Source: Ephydatia muelleri (taxonomy: Eukaryota; Porifera; Demospongiae; Spongillida; Spongillidae). Taken from it: a stretch of DNA of 64,000 bases. The stretch is taken from the NCBI GenBank assembly GCA_013339895.1, contig JABACO010000012.1, positions 5,533,949 to 5,597,948 on the forward strand. Reading direction: 5' to 3'. The notes under the pieces are model-generated. The model was not told where the DNA came from. It did no database searches and worked only from the letters and a program-made list of their open reading frames with translations. The position numbers and the translations under genes were made by a program. Numbering within the stretch: the stretch's first letter is position 1; every line of letters starts with the position of its first letter. Shown in pieces: positions 32,389-42,879 of the stretch.

Positions 32389-35300
32389 CTATAAGTCTTC
32401 TGCAGTACTGAATGACGTTCTTCTATGTACACTTATAATATAAGTTGCACGAACGCTATTCTTCCACTCTCGCTGCAGGAAAGGGGGATTTTCTTCTAGC
32501 GTGGGTTTTGTAATATGGTTTTAATATTTCTAACTGCATATCAAAGTTTAAGTAAAACTGATATAGAATAACGTACACTGTTTTCAACAATTTAATGACC
32601 ATTCGTAGTTGTAGTCTGATGTATTTAACCAAAAAGCATCATGCAGTGTCTTGGGCTTTGCCACAGACCGCATGCAGTAACACTACTAATTGCAGCATAT
32701 GACTAAGTTTATTACAATACTGTGATGCATCTTTAATACAAGTTAAATAATTAGGGTTACCTTGCTGTGCAATGATAGTGTAACTTACATAGGAGATGCC
32801 TAGCCACCCACTACACCATTCAATTTTCCTCAATTGGTAGTAGACGTAAATGCTGATGCGGTTGTCGGGCCACGCACTGGATAGTGAAAGGCAGATTTCA
32901 AATGGGCCTTTCAGTAGGAGGTAACTGCCGCTAATCTTGGGAACAATTTGATATTGGAAGCTTCCTGAAAGATCAATTCCGCCTCTAGCGATTTCCTTTC
33001 AAAATAAAATAGTAATAAAAATTATTCACGCAAAAGGAAAGTTGGAGTACATCGCTCATGCAGTTTAAGAGAACAGACACTTACGATTAAAGTTACTGAG
33101 GCACCAGCAGTAGCGGTTACAGTTATCGTTGGCGTCAGCGCCGCATTGGCTGTTACACATTTTTGAATGCACGCATCGAGTAAAGCGTCCACTTGCAATT
33201 TAGTGGTGAGACCGATCGAAAAATCCAGGGTGCCGGCATATACAAATATCGAAAACCTGAGATCCAATAGTGGGTAGTCTCCACTGTTTAACAAAGGGAA
33301 AGTCCAGGATTTGCAAGTGGGGATCTCCTTGGATATGTCTTGGAGAACCTTCCCGACGATGCTGATGTAAACCCGATTACTAATGCTGCTTCCTCCAGGC
33401 TTATTTTCACTGTAGATTAAAGCCTCAAATACGGTCACCGTTTTTCCATATACATATACGCGAGCAATGCCTTTGGCGTACAACTTGAAGCTGGAAGGAT
33501 TGGCACTACCGCCGTATCCTGCGAAGGCGCCAAACGCAACATCAAGCTTGACGTCGGGCACTCCAAACGATTTAACCCACATGTAGGCTTTATTAGAGGG
33601 GTAGTTAGTGAGGTCGCTGCTACGGGTGGCAGAGTCTTCTACCAGGTCATAAAGAGAGTCGCCCTTGTCATTCCACGTAGTAGTATTAGTGTCCCGTTTA
33701 TGGTGCATCGTGCGCATGACACTCATCCATTCCTTGGGCGCATTTGGGCCGAGTAGTATGACGTAGTAGTACACCATGGCGCGAAGCTCAGTGTTGTTCC
33801 TTGCACGTTGCACAATCGCTTCGAATAAGCTTTTCCCAACAGGAAGGGCTCCCCACTGTTGCTTCCATTCAGCTCCCGCTGCCAGTGCACGCGTTACTGC
33901 CACGGCAAAGTCGGTGTCTTGATGATTACGGATGCCGTCAAACAGAGCATCTTGTACGTCTTTTGATTCGACACTGTACCGAAGAGAGTAAACAGCGGCT
34001 AGACGAACGTCAGGGTTACTGTGTGCTACCAGTGGAAGAAGTGTTGTGTCCACTAAGCTCGATTCAGTGTTTCCCAAAGCATGGACAAGATGAATCAGGA
34101 CGATTGTGTTATCCTTTGCACCACGCACGCGTTCTTGTAGGAATTGCACGATACGTTCTCGCAGTTGTGGCGATGATGAAGCGGCGAGCGCTCCGTAGGT
34201 AAGGATTAAAGGATCGATGGTGTCGTTGCTTGACCTGATGAGTTTTTCGATTTCTGCCACGATTTCTGGACGAACGTTTCGAACGAACGCCAGCTGAACA
34301 GTCACTGAATTTCTTTCCTTCGTATCACTCGTTTTCCTCACAGCATTCAAAAGAATCTAGAAAATTGAACCAATAGTATATATGCAAAATTAACCTGTCT
34401 TTATTCTGCTACATATGCGCCACGGCATACCTCTTGGGACTTAGCACTTCCTTCTGCCGCAAGAAGAGAATACAAAAATGATCTCATTTCAACTTCCCTT
34501 TCCTGCAGAAAGATGAGTGATTGGGTATACAAAGACGAATAAATGCTGAATGTATAGCGCGTCCCTTTGTTACATTTGGAAACGAGTAAAACTATAAGAA
34601 CATTTATTCGCACTGTAGGCAAACTTACAGAATTGAGGTATTCCACTACTTCGGAAACGGCTGGCGGGAAGCCTGATAACGGACCACGTTCCGACTCCAA
34701 AATGAGCAACTTCCTCACAATGTTACCTGCAGCCACGTACTTATGCATGCATCCTTGCACACCTCAACCCTTACTTGTTGTAGCATCACTGATGTTTGTT
34801 TTGAGATATTCTAAGGCCTTCCGTACTGATGGCACACTTTGACGAAGCTTGTTCATTTCTTCATGATCCATTTCCTCTTTGGAGTTAAATGGAGCACATA
34901 CATGCATAAAGTTATGTTACACAAATGCCCGACTCATGTCCATCCATACATATGTTATCTTACTAGTATCGCGTTGGACAATGGCGTGCAAAGTGCTTGC
35001 CGTAAGAAGGCTCTGCTGTCCCGCGCTTCTTCTGTTAAACAATCTGGATTTTGCAGAGCACGATTTCAGGCGAAGTGAATACTGTCCACTGCCAGCCAGG
35101 CCACCAGTGCCGAAGTTGGAGTCAAAACTGTTGTGGTTCCATTCCACGCTCGCTCCGTCAGTACTCTCAAATCGACTTTGGTCATAGGAATCAGCTGGTC
35201 CATTCCAGTTTATCAGTGTCCTTCCCTGTGAACTTAACAGCTTCCCTTTCTTGTACTCCACATCCTCCTCTCTTTCCACCTTGAGGGGCTTTCCGTTCAC

Positions 35301-36185
35301 AGCGCTAGCTGCAAACTGTATCACACTTTCTGAATCCACAACGCGGTGCATTATCACGTGATCGGGAGCAATTCTTTCGTAGCTGTGCATTAATTAAGAT
35401 GACAAATCGTTGTTTACGTAGCGGGTACATGTATAACTAACCTGTATTGGGAATAATGCTTCGACTGGGTATCCTCTTCCACCTCCACGCGTGTGTGCTT
35501 GAAATTAGCTTGGAATGCCGCAGCGATTCCTTTCTTGAAGTTCACTACCTGTGCCTTCTCCTCTGGATTGTGATGAACTGAGACAATTTTGCCGTCCTCA
35601 GACTGAACAAAGCAGAACGGTCCATTAAGCAGCTTTTCTACATCGCCCAACACTTGGGATGATCTGTAAGAAATAACGCAAGGCGGCGATAAGAAAGAAC
35701 GTATATAGAATCGGCAACAATAAGCCATGCATATATAGCTAACGACAGCATTCACAAATTTATAATCAGCGCACATTTTTGCCTTCTCATTGGTAGTAAA
35801 AGACGTTTCTTTTAAGCTAAAGCAGTACTTCTTTGCTTCCATTTCCCCGACATGTCCAACTATTAGGGGAGAGACAAAATTTAATAAATTTTAATCATTA
35901 GTTCTTGGTTCTGAGAAATCACCAGACTCGCAGAAGACTTCTACGGTAGAAGACACGTCGAGCTTTGATTGAGTCCCACTCATCAAGCTGGCTTGACTAG
36001 CGGAATAGGTATACAAACAGCTCTCGGATTGCTGCAATATGAAAAGTCTCAATCTCCACTTGGCATTGGTGCAAGCGCAGTTGACTTACCGGGCTGTCTT
36101 TCAATGCGACGTACTGGCCCTGCACGAAAGCGCATACGCACATGCATGCAAAAGCGAACAGGCCCGCACGAGGAAAAATTTCCAT
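32389..36185 (-). CDS. Large lipid transfer protein with vitellogenin/MTP-type N-terminal region, spliced
   Basis: Exons on the minus strand are 36185-36090, 36031-35923, 35859-35829, 35663-35442, 35382-34964, 34876-34775, 34726-34629, 34502-34431, 34356-33085 and 32995-32789, with a possible last exon 32472-32389 ending TAG. Phases agree across all the listed junctions with GT-AG borders. Alternatively the tenth exon reads on to a TGA at 32639. Exon 1 gives a signal peptide (LFAFACMCVCAFVQG). The next exons give the beta-rich lipid-binding start (SGTQSKLDVSSTVEVFC, PFCFVQSEDGK). Exon 9 gives a helical repeat region (NPDVRLAAVYSLRY, FEAIVQRARNNTELR) and then a beta-sheet region. About 900 residues in all, like MTP and shorter than vitellogenins. 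It is predicted to bind or load lipid in the secretory pathway; MTP versus a vitellogenin-like paralogue is unsettled. Confidence 0.8.
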
Positions 36186-36232
36186 CTTGGGTCTATCCTC
36201 TCCTCGATTGTGGGATAATTCCGCACCCCATG

Positions 36233-36243
36233 CTTATATAATA
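36233..36243 (-). promoter_or_regulatory. TATA box of the lipid-transfer-protein gene
   Basis: On the minus strand the sequence reads tattatataagc, about 50 bp upstream of the ATG at 36185. That places transcription start only some 20 bp before the ATG if spacing is typical. No other core element was identified. Confidence 0.5.
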
Positions 36244-36971
36244 GATCAAGTGGGCGTGGTGCTGATTAAACTATTTTCGCCGTTAATCTAGAATTCTAAT
36301 AGTAAGCGAATGAATTTTTTTTTTCCATCTGTATAATTGATTGCTTCAACCAAATTTCTATATACATTATACATATCATACAGAAACATACATAAATGAC
36401 AACAAAAACAAAAACAAACTAATTGTGGTTCAACGTGGACGAGCGTTATATATGCGTGTATTATGCCAAATTTAATGCATGTATTATGCCAATTAAAGAA
36501 TCGAATGACTTGCATGCAATAGTATGACGTGAACACATAACCTAACCTGATGCATGTGTGTGTTTGCATGTTTGCCTGATGCATGTGTGTGTTTGCATGT
36601 TTGCGCATGCATGCGTGCGTGCCTGTCTGTGTGGGAGTGGTATTTATATTGTGTGTATGAGTGTGTGTGTGTGTGTGCGTGTGTGTGTGTTAAGTATAAA
36701 GCACTGAGTCTACCAAATAACAGGACATGTTGTGCATTCAAACAATCGTGAGCGAAAGATAGGAGGTAACTGCTTCAGACCAGGCTTCACTATTTCCGGT
36801 TCATGTCAACCAGTTAGGGTGTCACACTTTACAACTGTAACTAGAAGCAAACGGAATATGAAACTGTATGTTTACTATCTGCTAACTAAAGGATTGCGTG
36901 AATCCATGCACTATGCATAGCTAGGGTTTGCACTTTCTAATGTTCCAATAAGACTCTATGTGTTTGTGTGT

Positions 36972-37010
<39 letters not shown>

Positions 37011-38742
37011 AGCAAATATGTTGATGGGTTATGTGTTTTTACGATTAAATAATTTATCAGAAGGCAATAATGTAGTTTGTCTTGAGATTTGATTTAGACC
37101 ATTTCATCAGTCGAGTCGTTATGAGCATTAATGGCTCGTTACACGAAGATAAAACTCTAGTCATCCACAGTGTAACTTAATACTACTTCATTTTAGCATT
37201 CAACCCAGTTTCTTTTTAGCCCCTCGTCCCCCTGTTCGCTAAGTACGCTATTGTAGTTCGATACACTCAAACGTTGGCACCCTAGGTGTGTGTCAGTTTA
37301 ATAGCCAGCACGCGCCTCTTCCTTTAAAATGTTTTGTGCAATGTGTCAAATATTATTACCATGCTTAATCTGAATAGGAAATAGATTCTGAACACGTGCG
37401 AGGGTGTTTTGTTCTATGTTAAAAATATGTAAGTGCGCGTTTTTATTATACATATTATAAATGTAGAAGGCACGTGTATTAAAAAAAAAAGTCCATTGCA
37501 ATGCTCCAACATCCCTTCATGCTGAGGGTGTGTGTTTGGTGTTCTTGAAACGCACCCTCGATGCTGATAAGTATTAAATGGGCATGCTTGTGCATTAATG
37601 ATGGGAAAATGGCAGGTGGGAATTCCTCCCAAACTGTACTATTGCGGGTAGATACCGAAACCTTGGGGTGCCTAACATTACAAGCATGGCTGGAAGGAAA
37701 CGCAATAGCCCTTTCCAAGTGTCATTTGGCTGCTCCGTAATCTGACATACGTCAGTGTCATTAATATACGATCCGCCATGTTGTTATGCAACTCCGAACT
37801 ATGAAAAGGGTCTATATACTCTTTTATGAAAGCACATGCTTACTATAACCTTTCTGTCTAGATTTCACATTATCTCTATCAGTCGTTTGCTAACATGTTG
37901 TGCTTTAATAAACTTAAACTTAACAGTTTTATTTAGCAATTGAGGCCGAGCACAACGTATTTGATATGGTCTGTAATGGTTTATTGAAACACAGTGTTAT
38001 TACAAAATGCACGCCCTAACGCTGTATTAGTGGTAAATTTGTTGATTTGTCTTGCCAGGAAAACAGGAGCTTGTAGTAAACACAATCCTTTCAAAAGCAG
38101 TTTCTTTCATTTTCCTTCTATCCACATTTACGAGTAAAGTCTGGTCAAAGGTACAGTTTAGGTACAGGTGTAGTAAATCAAATTTAATACAGAGGAATGC
38201 TCATGACCATCATATGTCAAAGCTTTCTAGGGTACCAGGTACGGTGCATGTCTGTTCCTATGGCCAAGATGTAAGTATATGTTTATAGAGATGCGTTGAA
38301 TGAATAAACAAAGAGTGGTAAATTTTGCTTGGGCACAGCTGTGGGTGAGCATTGTAGGCCCGAGACTAAACACATAATTGTTGCGCCTGTCAGTTCAGTG
38401 AAAATGCAGGACACATGACAGCAAATCATGGATTTATTATGTACATGTATATAGTAAACTCGATTTCTAGAATGGCCGCACACCTACAATTACTACTATG
38501 CGGTATAAGCATGAGTAAGCGCTAAATCACGTTTTTGTGACGCACAAAAACAAAACTTTGTAATTTTATAATGGTGACTTTGCAGTTCGTTTTGTATTTT
38601 AATTTATGTATTACAATATCAATAAGTATTCCATGCATGTATTATCAATCCGCGCATGCGTCAAACAAATTTGACGTCACACCCTTACTATTTATTAATA
38701 TGTGTACACAAGCACAAACACATCAGAAGAGAAGTTGCGAAA
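36244..38742. other. Intergenic region between the two host genes
   Basis: It contains a 29-bp direct duplication (ctgatgcatgtgtgtgtttg core) at about 36548-36605, GT microsatellites at 36651-36691 and 36961-37005, and the dispersed repeat at 37940-38025. Open frames on the minus strand near 37414-37718 have no motif I can name. Confidence 0.5.
37940..38025 (+). repeat. Dispersed repeat, partner of 6612-6692
   Basis: It shares gagcacaacgtattt, acacagtgtta and caaaatgcacgcccta with the left copy. The left copy has a small insertion in the last block. Confidence 0.65.
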
Positions 38743-39409
38743 ATGAAGTATTTCTTTGCCGTTGCACTTATGGCCTGGCTGGGATTAGGAACCGCTCTGC
38801 CATATGCTGTCAACTCAGTTGAGGAGTCGCTCATAGCAGAAGCGGACGGAACGGCATTGGAGGAAGACGGATATTGGATTCCTGAAGATAACGTCATAGA
38901 GGAGGGAGCAGTGACCATAACAGGATGTATCCCTGAGGCTACTACATTCTTCGACAAGTATTTGAGCAGTATAGTTGCGGAGGTTCCTAAGCGCATCAAG
39001 TCAATACAATTAACTTGCGGCAAATGCAGTTCGCTGGTGATTGACGGAGAATTTAAAGGCTCAGTGAATATGTGTAAATCAGGCAAAGGTATTTGGTCTA
39101 ATTTGAGTGAGAGAGAGAGAGAGAAAAAGCAGTTGTGTGTTTTCATGTGTGTGGGTGTGGGTGTGTGCGAGTGTATTGTCATCTTGCGTTGCCGCATAAC
39201 ACGTATATATTATCCTCATCTCCGTAGGTGATCCATGCATCAAAACGATAACAAAGGCGACATGTGATGATCCCAATAGCAATAATGACTTGGTGTTTCC
39301 TTTGCGTCTACCAATTGACGGCGTCACGACGCTAGGGACTGTTAAACTGGTTATCACATCGGCCCAGCAGGAGTGTCTTACTATCCAAACGGATCACGCA
39401 GCGTGTTAA
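38743..39409 (+). CDS. Small secreted cysteine-containing protein, two exons
   Basis: Exon 1 (38743-39088) begins with an ATG and a clear signal peptide (MKYFFAVALMAWLGLGTA). Exon 2 (39228-39409) ends TAA. The 139-bp intron has a GTATTT donor and a tccgtag acceptor and holds a short GA run and a GT-rich stretch. Splicing gives 175 residues. After the signal comes an acidic stretch (EESLIAEADG), then a mature region with Cys residues in ITGC, LTCGKC, VNMC, DPC, TCDD, QEC and a C-terminal AAC, suggesting several disulphides. I do not recognise the family. The protein is predicted to be secreted; its role is unknown. Confidence 0.7.
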
Positions 39410-39969
39410 CATTTAGAACAGCTGTTATCAGGCGGGCGTTACTATTTTAATTTTTTTGTTTTTGTTTTGCTGGATATAGTTTTGGAACATGCTCATAGTG
39501 CTCAGTAGACATGCAGCTTTAATGTGTTGTATCGACGTATACGGTGTCGGTAGCAATGTTTTGAAGAACCTTGTGATACAGATAAACTAATGTATAAATG
39601 CATATACCTACAATGCATATGCACTGTAAGTTTATAAAATTTGTAGGGCAAAGAATTATTTATACCGAGATGGTACAATATGCTGCATAAACGATGCTTG
39701 CGAATTTTTAAACAGCATTGTGCTGTGGTTGGCTTCCCACTGATGTGTTCTGTGACCCCAAATATTCATAAGACAAAATCACACTTCATTTGAATGCGCG
39801 CATTGATATAGTGAAATGATAATGATCAAACGGCGCTATTTTTTCACTGCTTTGTACGGGATTGGAGAACAGAAAGTAGCGGAATAGGTCTGGACTGTGT
39901 CCTGAATGTTACGGAAATAAAAACAAAGTTGTTAGTGATGGTAAAAATGCAATACAAAAGTTGTACATA
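39410..39969 (+). other. 3' flank of the secreted-protein gene
   Basis: No further coding sequence is seen. The first aataaa on the plus strand downstream of the stop is at about 39916-39921, giving a possible long 3' UTR of about 500 bp. The gypsy LTR begins 55 bp after it. Confidence 0.4.
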
Positions 39970-39973
39970 CTAG

Positions 39974-40125
39974 TGTAATAGATGAAGTCTTCGCCTGCGC
40001 AGTGCATAAATGACGGAACCTTTTGTAATGGATTTCTCACACGCACACTCGTGATCACACACATGTATACACTCTACTCTTGTACTTATAATCAGTCTAC
40101 CTCGTATAGTTCTTGGCCACTTACA
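39974..40125 (+). repeat. 5' LTR of gypsy element 2
   Basis: TG...CA ends, about 93 percent identical to the right LTR by eye. Followed by ct and the primer-binding motif tggcgtagtcgg. Confidence 0.9.
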
Positions 40126-40155
40126 CTGGCGTAGTCGGCTCTACACGAATATGAA

Positions 40156-40735
40156 ATGGCCAAACACTTGCTCCTACCCGAGCCCTACGGGGTGAAGGCG
40201 ACTGGGCTGAATGGGCAGAACACTTCGAGAGTATATCCATTGTCAACAAGTGGGCGACTGCGGAGGAAAAATTAAAATGGCTGAGAGTGCGTCATACCGG
40301 AAAGGCCCTAACGACATTTAAGAAATTGCCTCAAGAAGTGAAGGAAAATTACGGTGAGTGCATAAAGTCCTTACAGCGTCGTTTTGAGTCTTTTGACCCC
40401 GACAGTAAGAGACAACTGTACGTGGCCGAGCTCAGTACCAGAACGAGGCGTAGGGACGTAGATTGGGCAACTTTCGGCGATGCATTGAGGATTCTCGCGG
40501 ATAAAGCGTATCGCGACCTGGAGGAGAAAGCATGCACGAGAGCGTCTTGCGCTAAACCAGTTTTTGGCACAGATAGAAAACGCTCAAGTTGCTTTCAGCG
40601 TGAAGCAAAAACGGCCCAGCAATATAGAGGAAGCAGTCGTCGCTACAATTGAAATTGAATCGGATTTGGGTACTGCCGGTAAGCCACTAAGGGTGAGCGC
40701 TGTGTCCCCACAGGAAACAGACCCAGATGTACATG
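40156..40735 (+). pseudogene. Gag of gypsy element 2
   Basis: The ATG at 40156 is followed after about 12 codons by a frameshift into a frame with DWAEWAEHFESI. This gag-like helical segment runs to LEEKA (about 40530); a second frameshift then leads into ALNQFLAQIENAQVAFSV and ATIEIESDL. There is no zinc knuckle and no protease active site before pol begins, so the gag end and protease start seem deleted. It would be the capsid-like protein in an intact element. Confidence 0.7.
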
Positions 40736-40741
40736 TAAGCC

Positions 40742-41908
40742 GTGCCGAACGAGATGGAACTAATGGTAAAAACTGCTGGTCCGGTCACCAATGGCACATG
40801 GGTTGTAGGAAACAAGACACCCACTCATCAGGGTGTGATGGTGGCTAGTGCAGTGGTGTCTCCAAATAGCAATGAAGTACCAGTGCGTATACTGAACCCA
40901 CGTGACGAAAAGGTGGTGCTGAAGAAAGGAACACAGATTGCAAGCATGGAACTCCTGGAGCAGGATCCAGTTATGAATATCTCCACTGTCATGAAAAATA
41001 ATGGAGTTTCTCTGGAATGCCAGAACATCCTATGGGTAATGGTATCTAAGGTGTGAAGTCACATTAGCAAGAGTGAAAGAGAGCAACTGTATTCTCTTCT
41101 TTTGGAGTTTGCTGATGTCTTTTCTTTCAGCAGCAGGCCGCACTAAAGAGCTGAAGCACCACATTTGCACCAGTGATGCTCAACCAGTACACCTACCTCC
41201 TCGTCGCATTCCTCAGGCACGCAGAGAGGAGCTCAGAGCCTTACTGAAGGATATGCTGGAGAGCGATGTGATCCAACAGTCTGATAGCCCTTGGTCCTCA
41301 CCTATAGTGTTAGTAAAGAAACATGATGGGACGACATGATTCTGCGTAGACTACAGGAAGGTAAATGAAGTAATACGAAAATATGCTTACCCACTATCTA
41401 GAGTCGACGACACTTTGGACACGCTGGTTGGTTCTAAATTCTTTACCACAATGGAACTTGCCAGTGGTTACTGGCAAGTCGAAGTAGCCCCTGAGGATCA
41501 ATCCAAGACTGCATTCACAACACCAGAAGGGCTTTACCACTTCAAGGTAATGCCGTTTGGCTTATGTAATGCTCCTGCAACCTTCCAGCGATTAATGGAC
41601 AGAGTATATTGAGTGGGTTAAAATGGTCGAGTTGTTTGGTGTATTTCGACGACATCATCATTGTAGGAACTACATTTCAGGAGCATTTGCATAACCTTAC
41701 AAGTGTCTTGATTCGTCTTAGGGAGCAGGCCTTAAGCTAAAACCGTACACTTTGCCAGCAGCAAGTAGCATTTCTAGGCCATATAGTTTCCGCTGATGGC
41801 GTTGCAACAGACCCAAGCAAAACTGATGCAGTATCGAAGTGGCCTACCCCTCAGAGCAGACAAGAAGTACAACAATTTTTGGGACTAGCAAATTATTATA
41901 GGCGTTTC
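40742..41908 (+). pseudogene. Protease tail and reverse transcriptase of gypsy element 2
   Basis: 40742-41056 is the segment between protease and RT (VPVRILNPRDEKVVLKKGTQ). RT follows with PPRRIPQARREELRALL, SDSPWSSPIVLVKKHDGT, an in-frame TGA at 41338-41340, then CVDYRKVNE and FFTTMELASGYWQVEV. FKVMPFGLCNAPATFQRLMD comes next. A frameshift near 41610 precedes the catalytic YFDD at about 41642-41653. Further stops occur before FLGLANYYRRF, where the foldback MITE interrupts. The active-site aspartates are conserved, but the copy is dead. Confidence 0.85.
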
Positions 41909-42067
41909 CACAGGAAAAAAACGCGTCGAATCACTTTATGATTTTCAAATGATTTGTCACTTACATTCTGTTACAGAATGTTTACATTATGTTACAGTTT
42001 GTAAACATTATGTAAGTGACAAATTATTTGAAAATCATAAAGTGATTCGACGCGTTTTTTTCCTGTG
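41909..42067. mobile_element. 159-bp foldback MITE in the gypsy RT/RNase H region
   Basis: Arms of about 56 bp begin CACAGGAAAAAAACGCG and are near-perfect reverse complements, with one mismatch and a central region of about 45 bp rich in ttacattatgttacag. The insertion is flanked by the direct 3-bp repeat ttc at 41906-41908 and 42068-42070. Removing it and one ttc restores the gypsy reading frame across the junction. CAC termini and a 3-bp duplication resemble EnSpm/CACTA-type elements. Confidence 0.85.
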
Positions 42068-42505
42068 TTCGTCAAAACTTCGCTTCGATCTCGAAACCGT
42101 TGCAACGGTTGGCCGAAATAAATGTTCCTTTCGAATGGACTACACTGGATGCCAAAATGCATTTGATGAACTGCGTAAATGTTTGGTTTCTTCCCCAATT
42201 CTAGCTTACCCAGATTATGAGCGACGCTTCATACTTGACACAGATGCTAGTGACGTTGGAATCGGTGCTGTGCTGTCACAGGTTAGTGGTTGTGGGTCAA
42301 AATATGTTATCGCCTATGCGACCCGATCGCTTACTAGGCCAGAACAGAGGTATTGTGTAACACGTAAAGAATTATTAGCAGTTGTGGAGTTTGTACATCA
42401 TTTCAGACATTATCTACTCGGGCGAGAATTCACCCTTCGAACTGACCACGGATCTCTGGTCTGGCTACGGAATTTCAAAGAACCGGAAGGTCAACTGGCT
42501 CGCTG
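42068..42505 (+). pseudogene. RNase H of gypsy element 2, first part
   Basis: After the MITE and one frameshift near 42140, the frame reads QNAFDELRKCLVSSPILAYP. The RNase H motif ILDTDASDVGIGAVLSQ follows, then YATRSLTRPEQRYCVTRKELLAVV and FTLRTDHGSLVWL, stopping at the CACAG-ended insertion after an arginine codon. The catalytic Asp and Glu positions look present. The domain continues at 46230 beyond the insertion. Confidence 0.85.
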
Positions 42506-42879
42506 CACAGCAATTCGGCCGTCCGCACGCGGGTGATTACAAACTACGTATTCAGTCATGCATCCGTGCATATCACAAAGCGTGCACTCACGATTAACGT
42601 GGTCCCATTATTTCACCGCCCAATACTGTACGGGAATATCATTAAACGGCCATTTAACCCTCTCCTCACATATGATTGAATTTGAATTCGAATACCTCTT
42701 TTAAGTTTACAACACGCCGAGGCTACAGCTGCAGTAGAGGACAGGTCCCACGAATTTTTAGTTAAGGTATGTGAGGTCAAAAAAAGCTAGTTTTCTAATG
42801 CCTGAAACCGAAAACAATGTGCACTCGTTGTCGCTCAGGGGTCAGAACAAGGCTATAGCTAGTTGTATCTACTCACATT

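Noticed and set aside
37414..37718. Minus-strand open frames considered as a gene or transposon exon
   Set aside because: Two overlapping frames with no recognisable domain and an A-tract within; support is insufficient.
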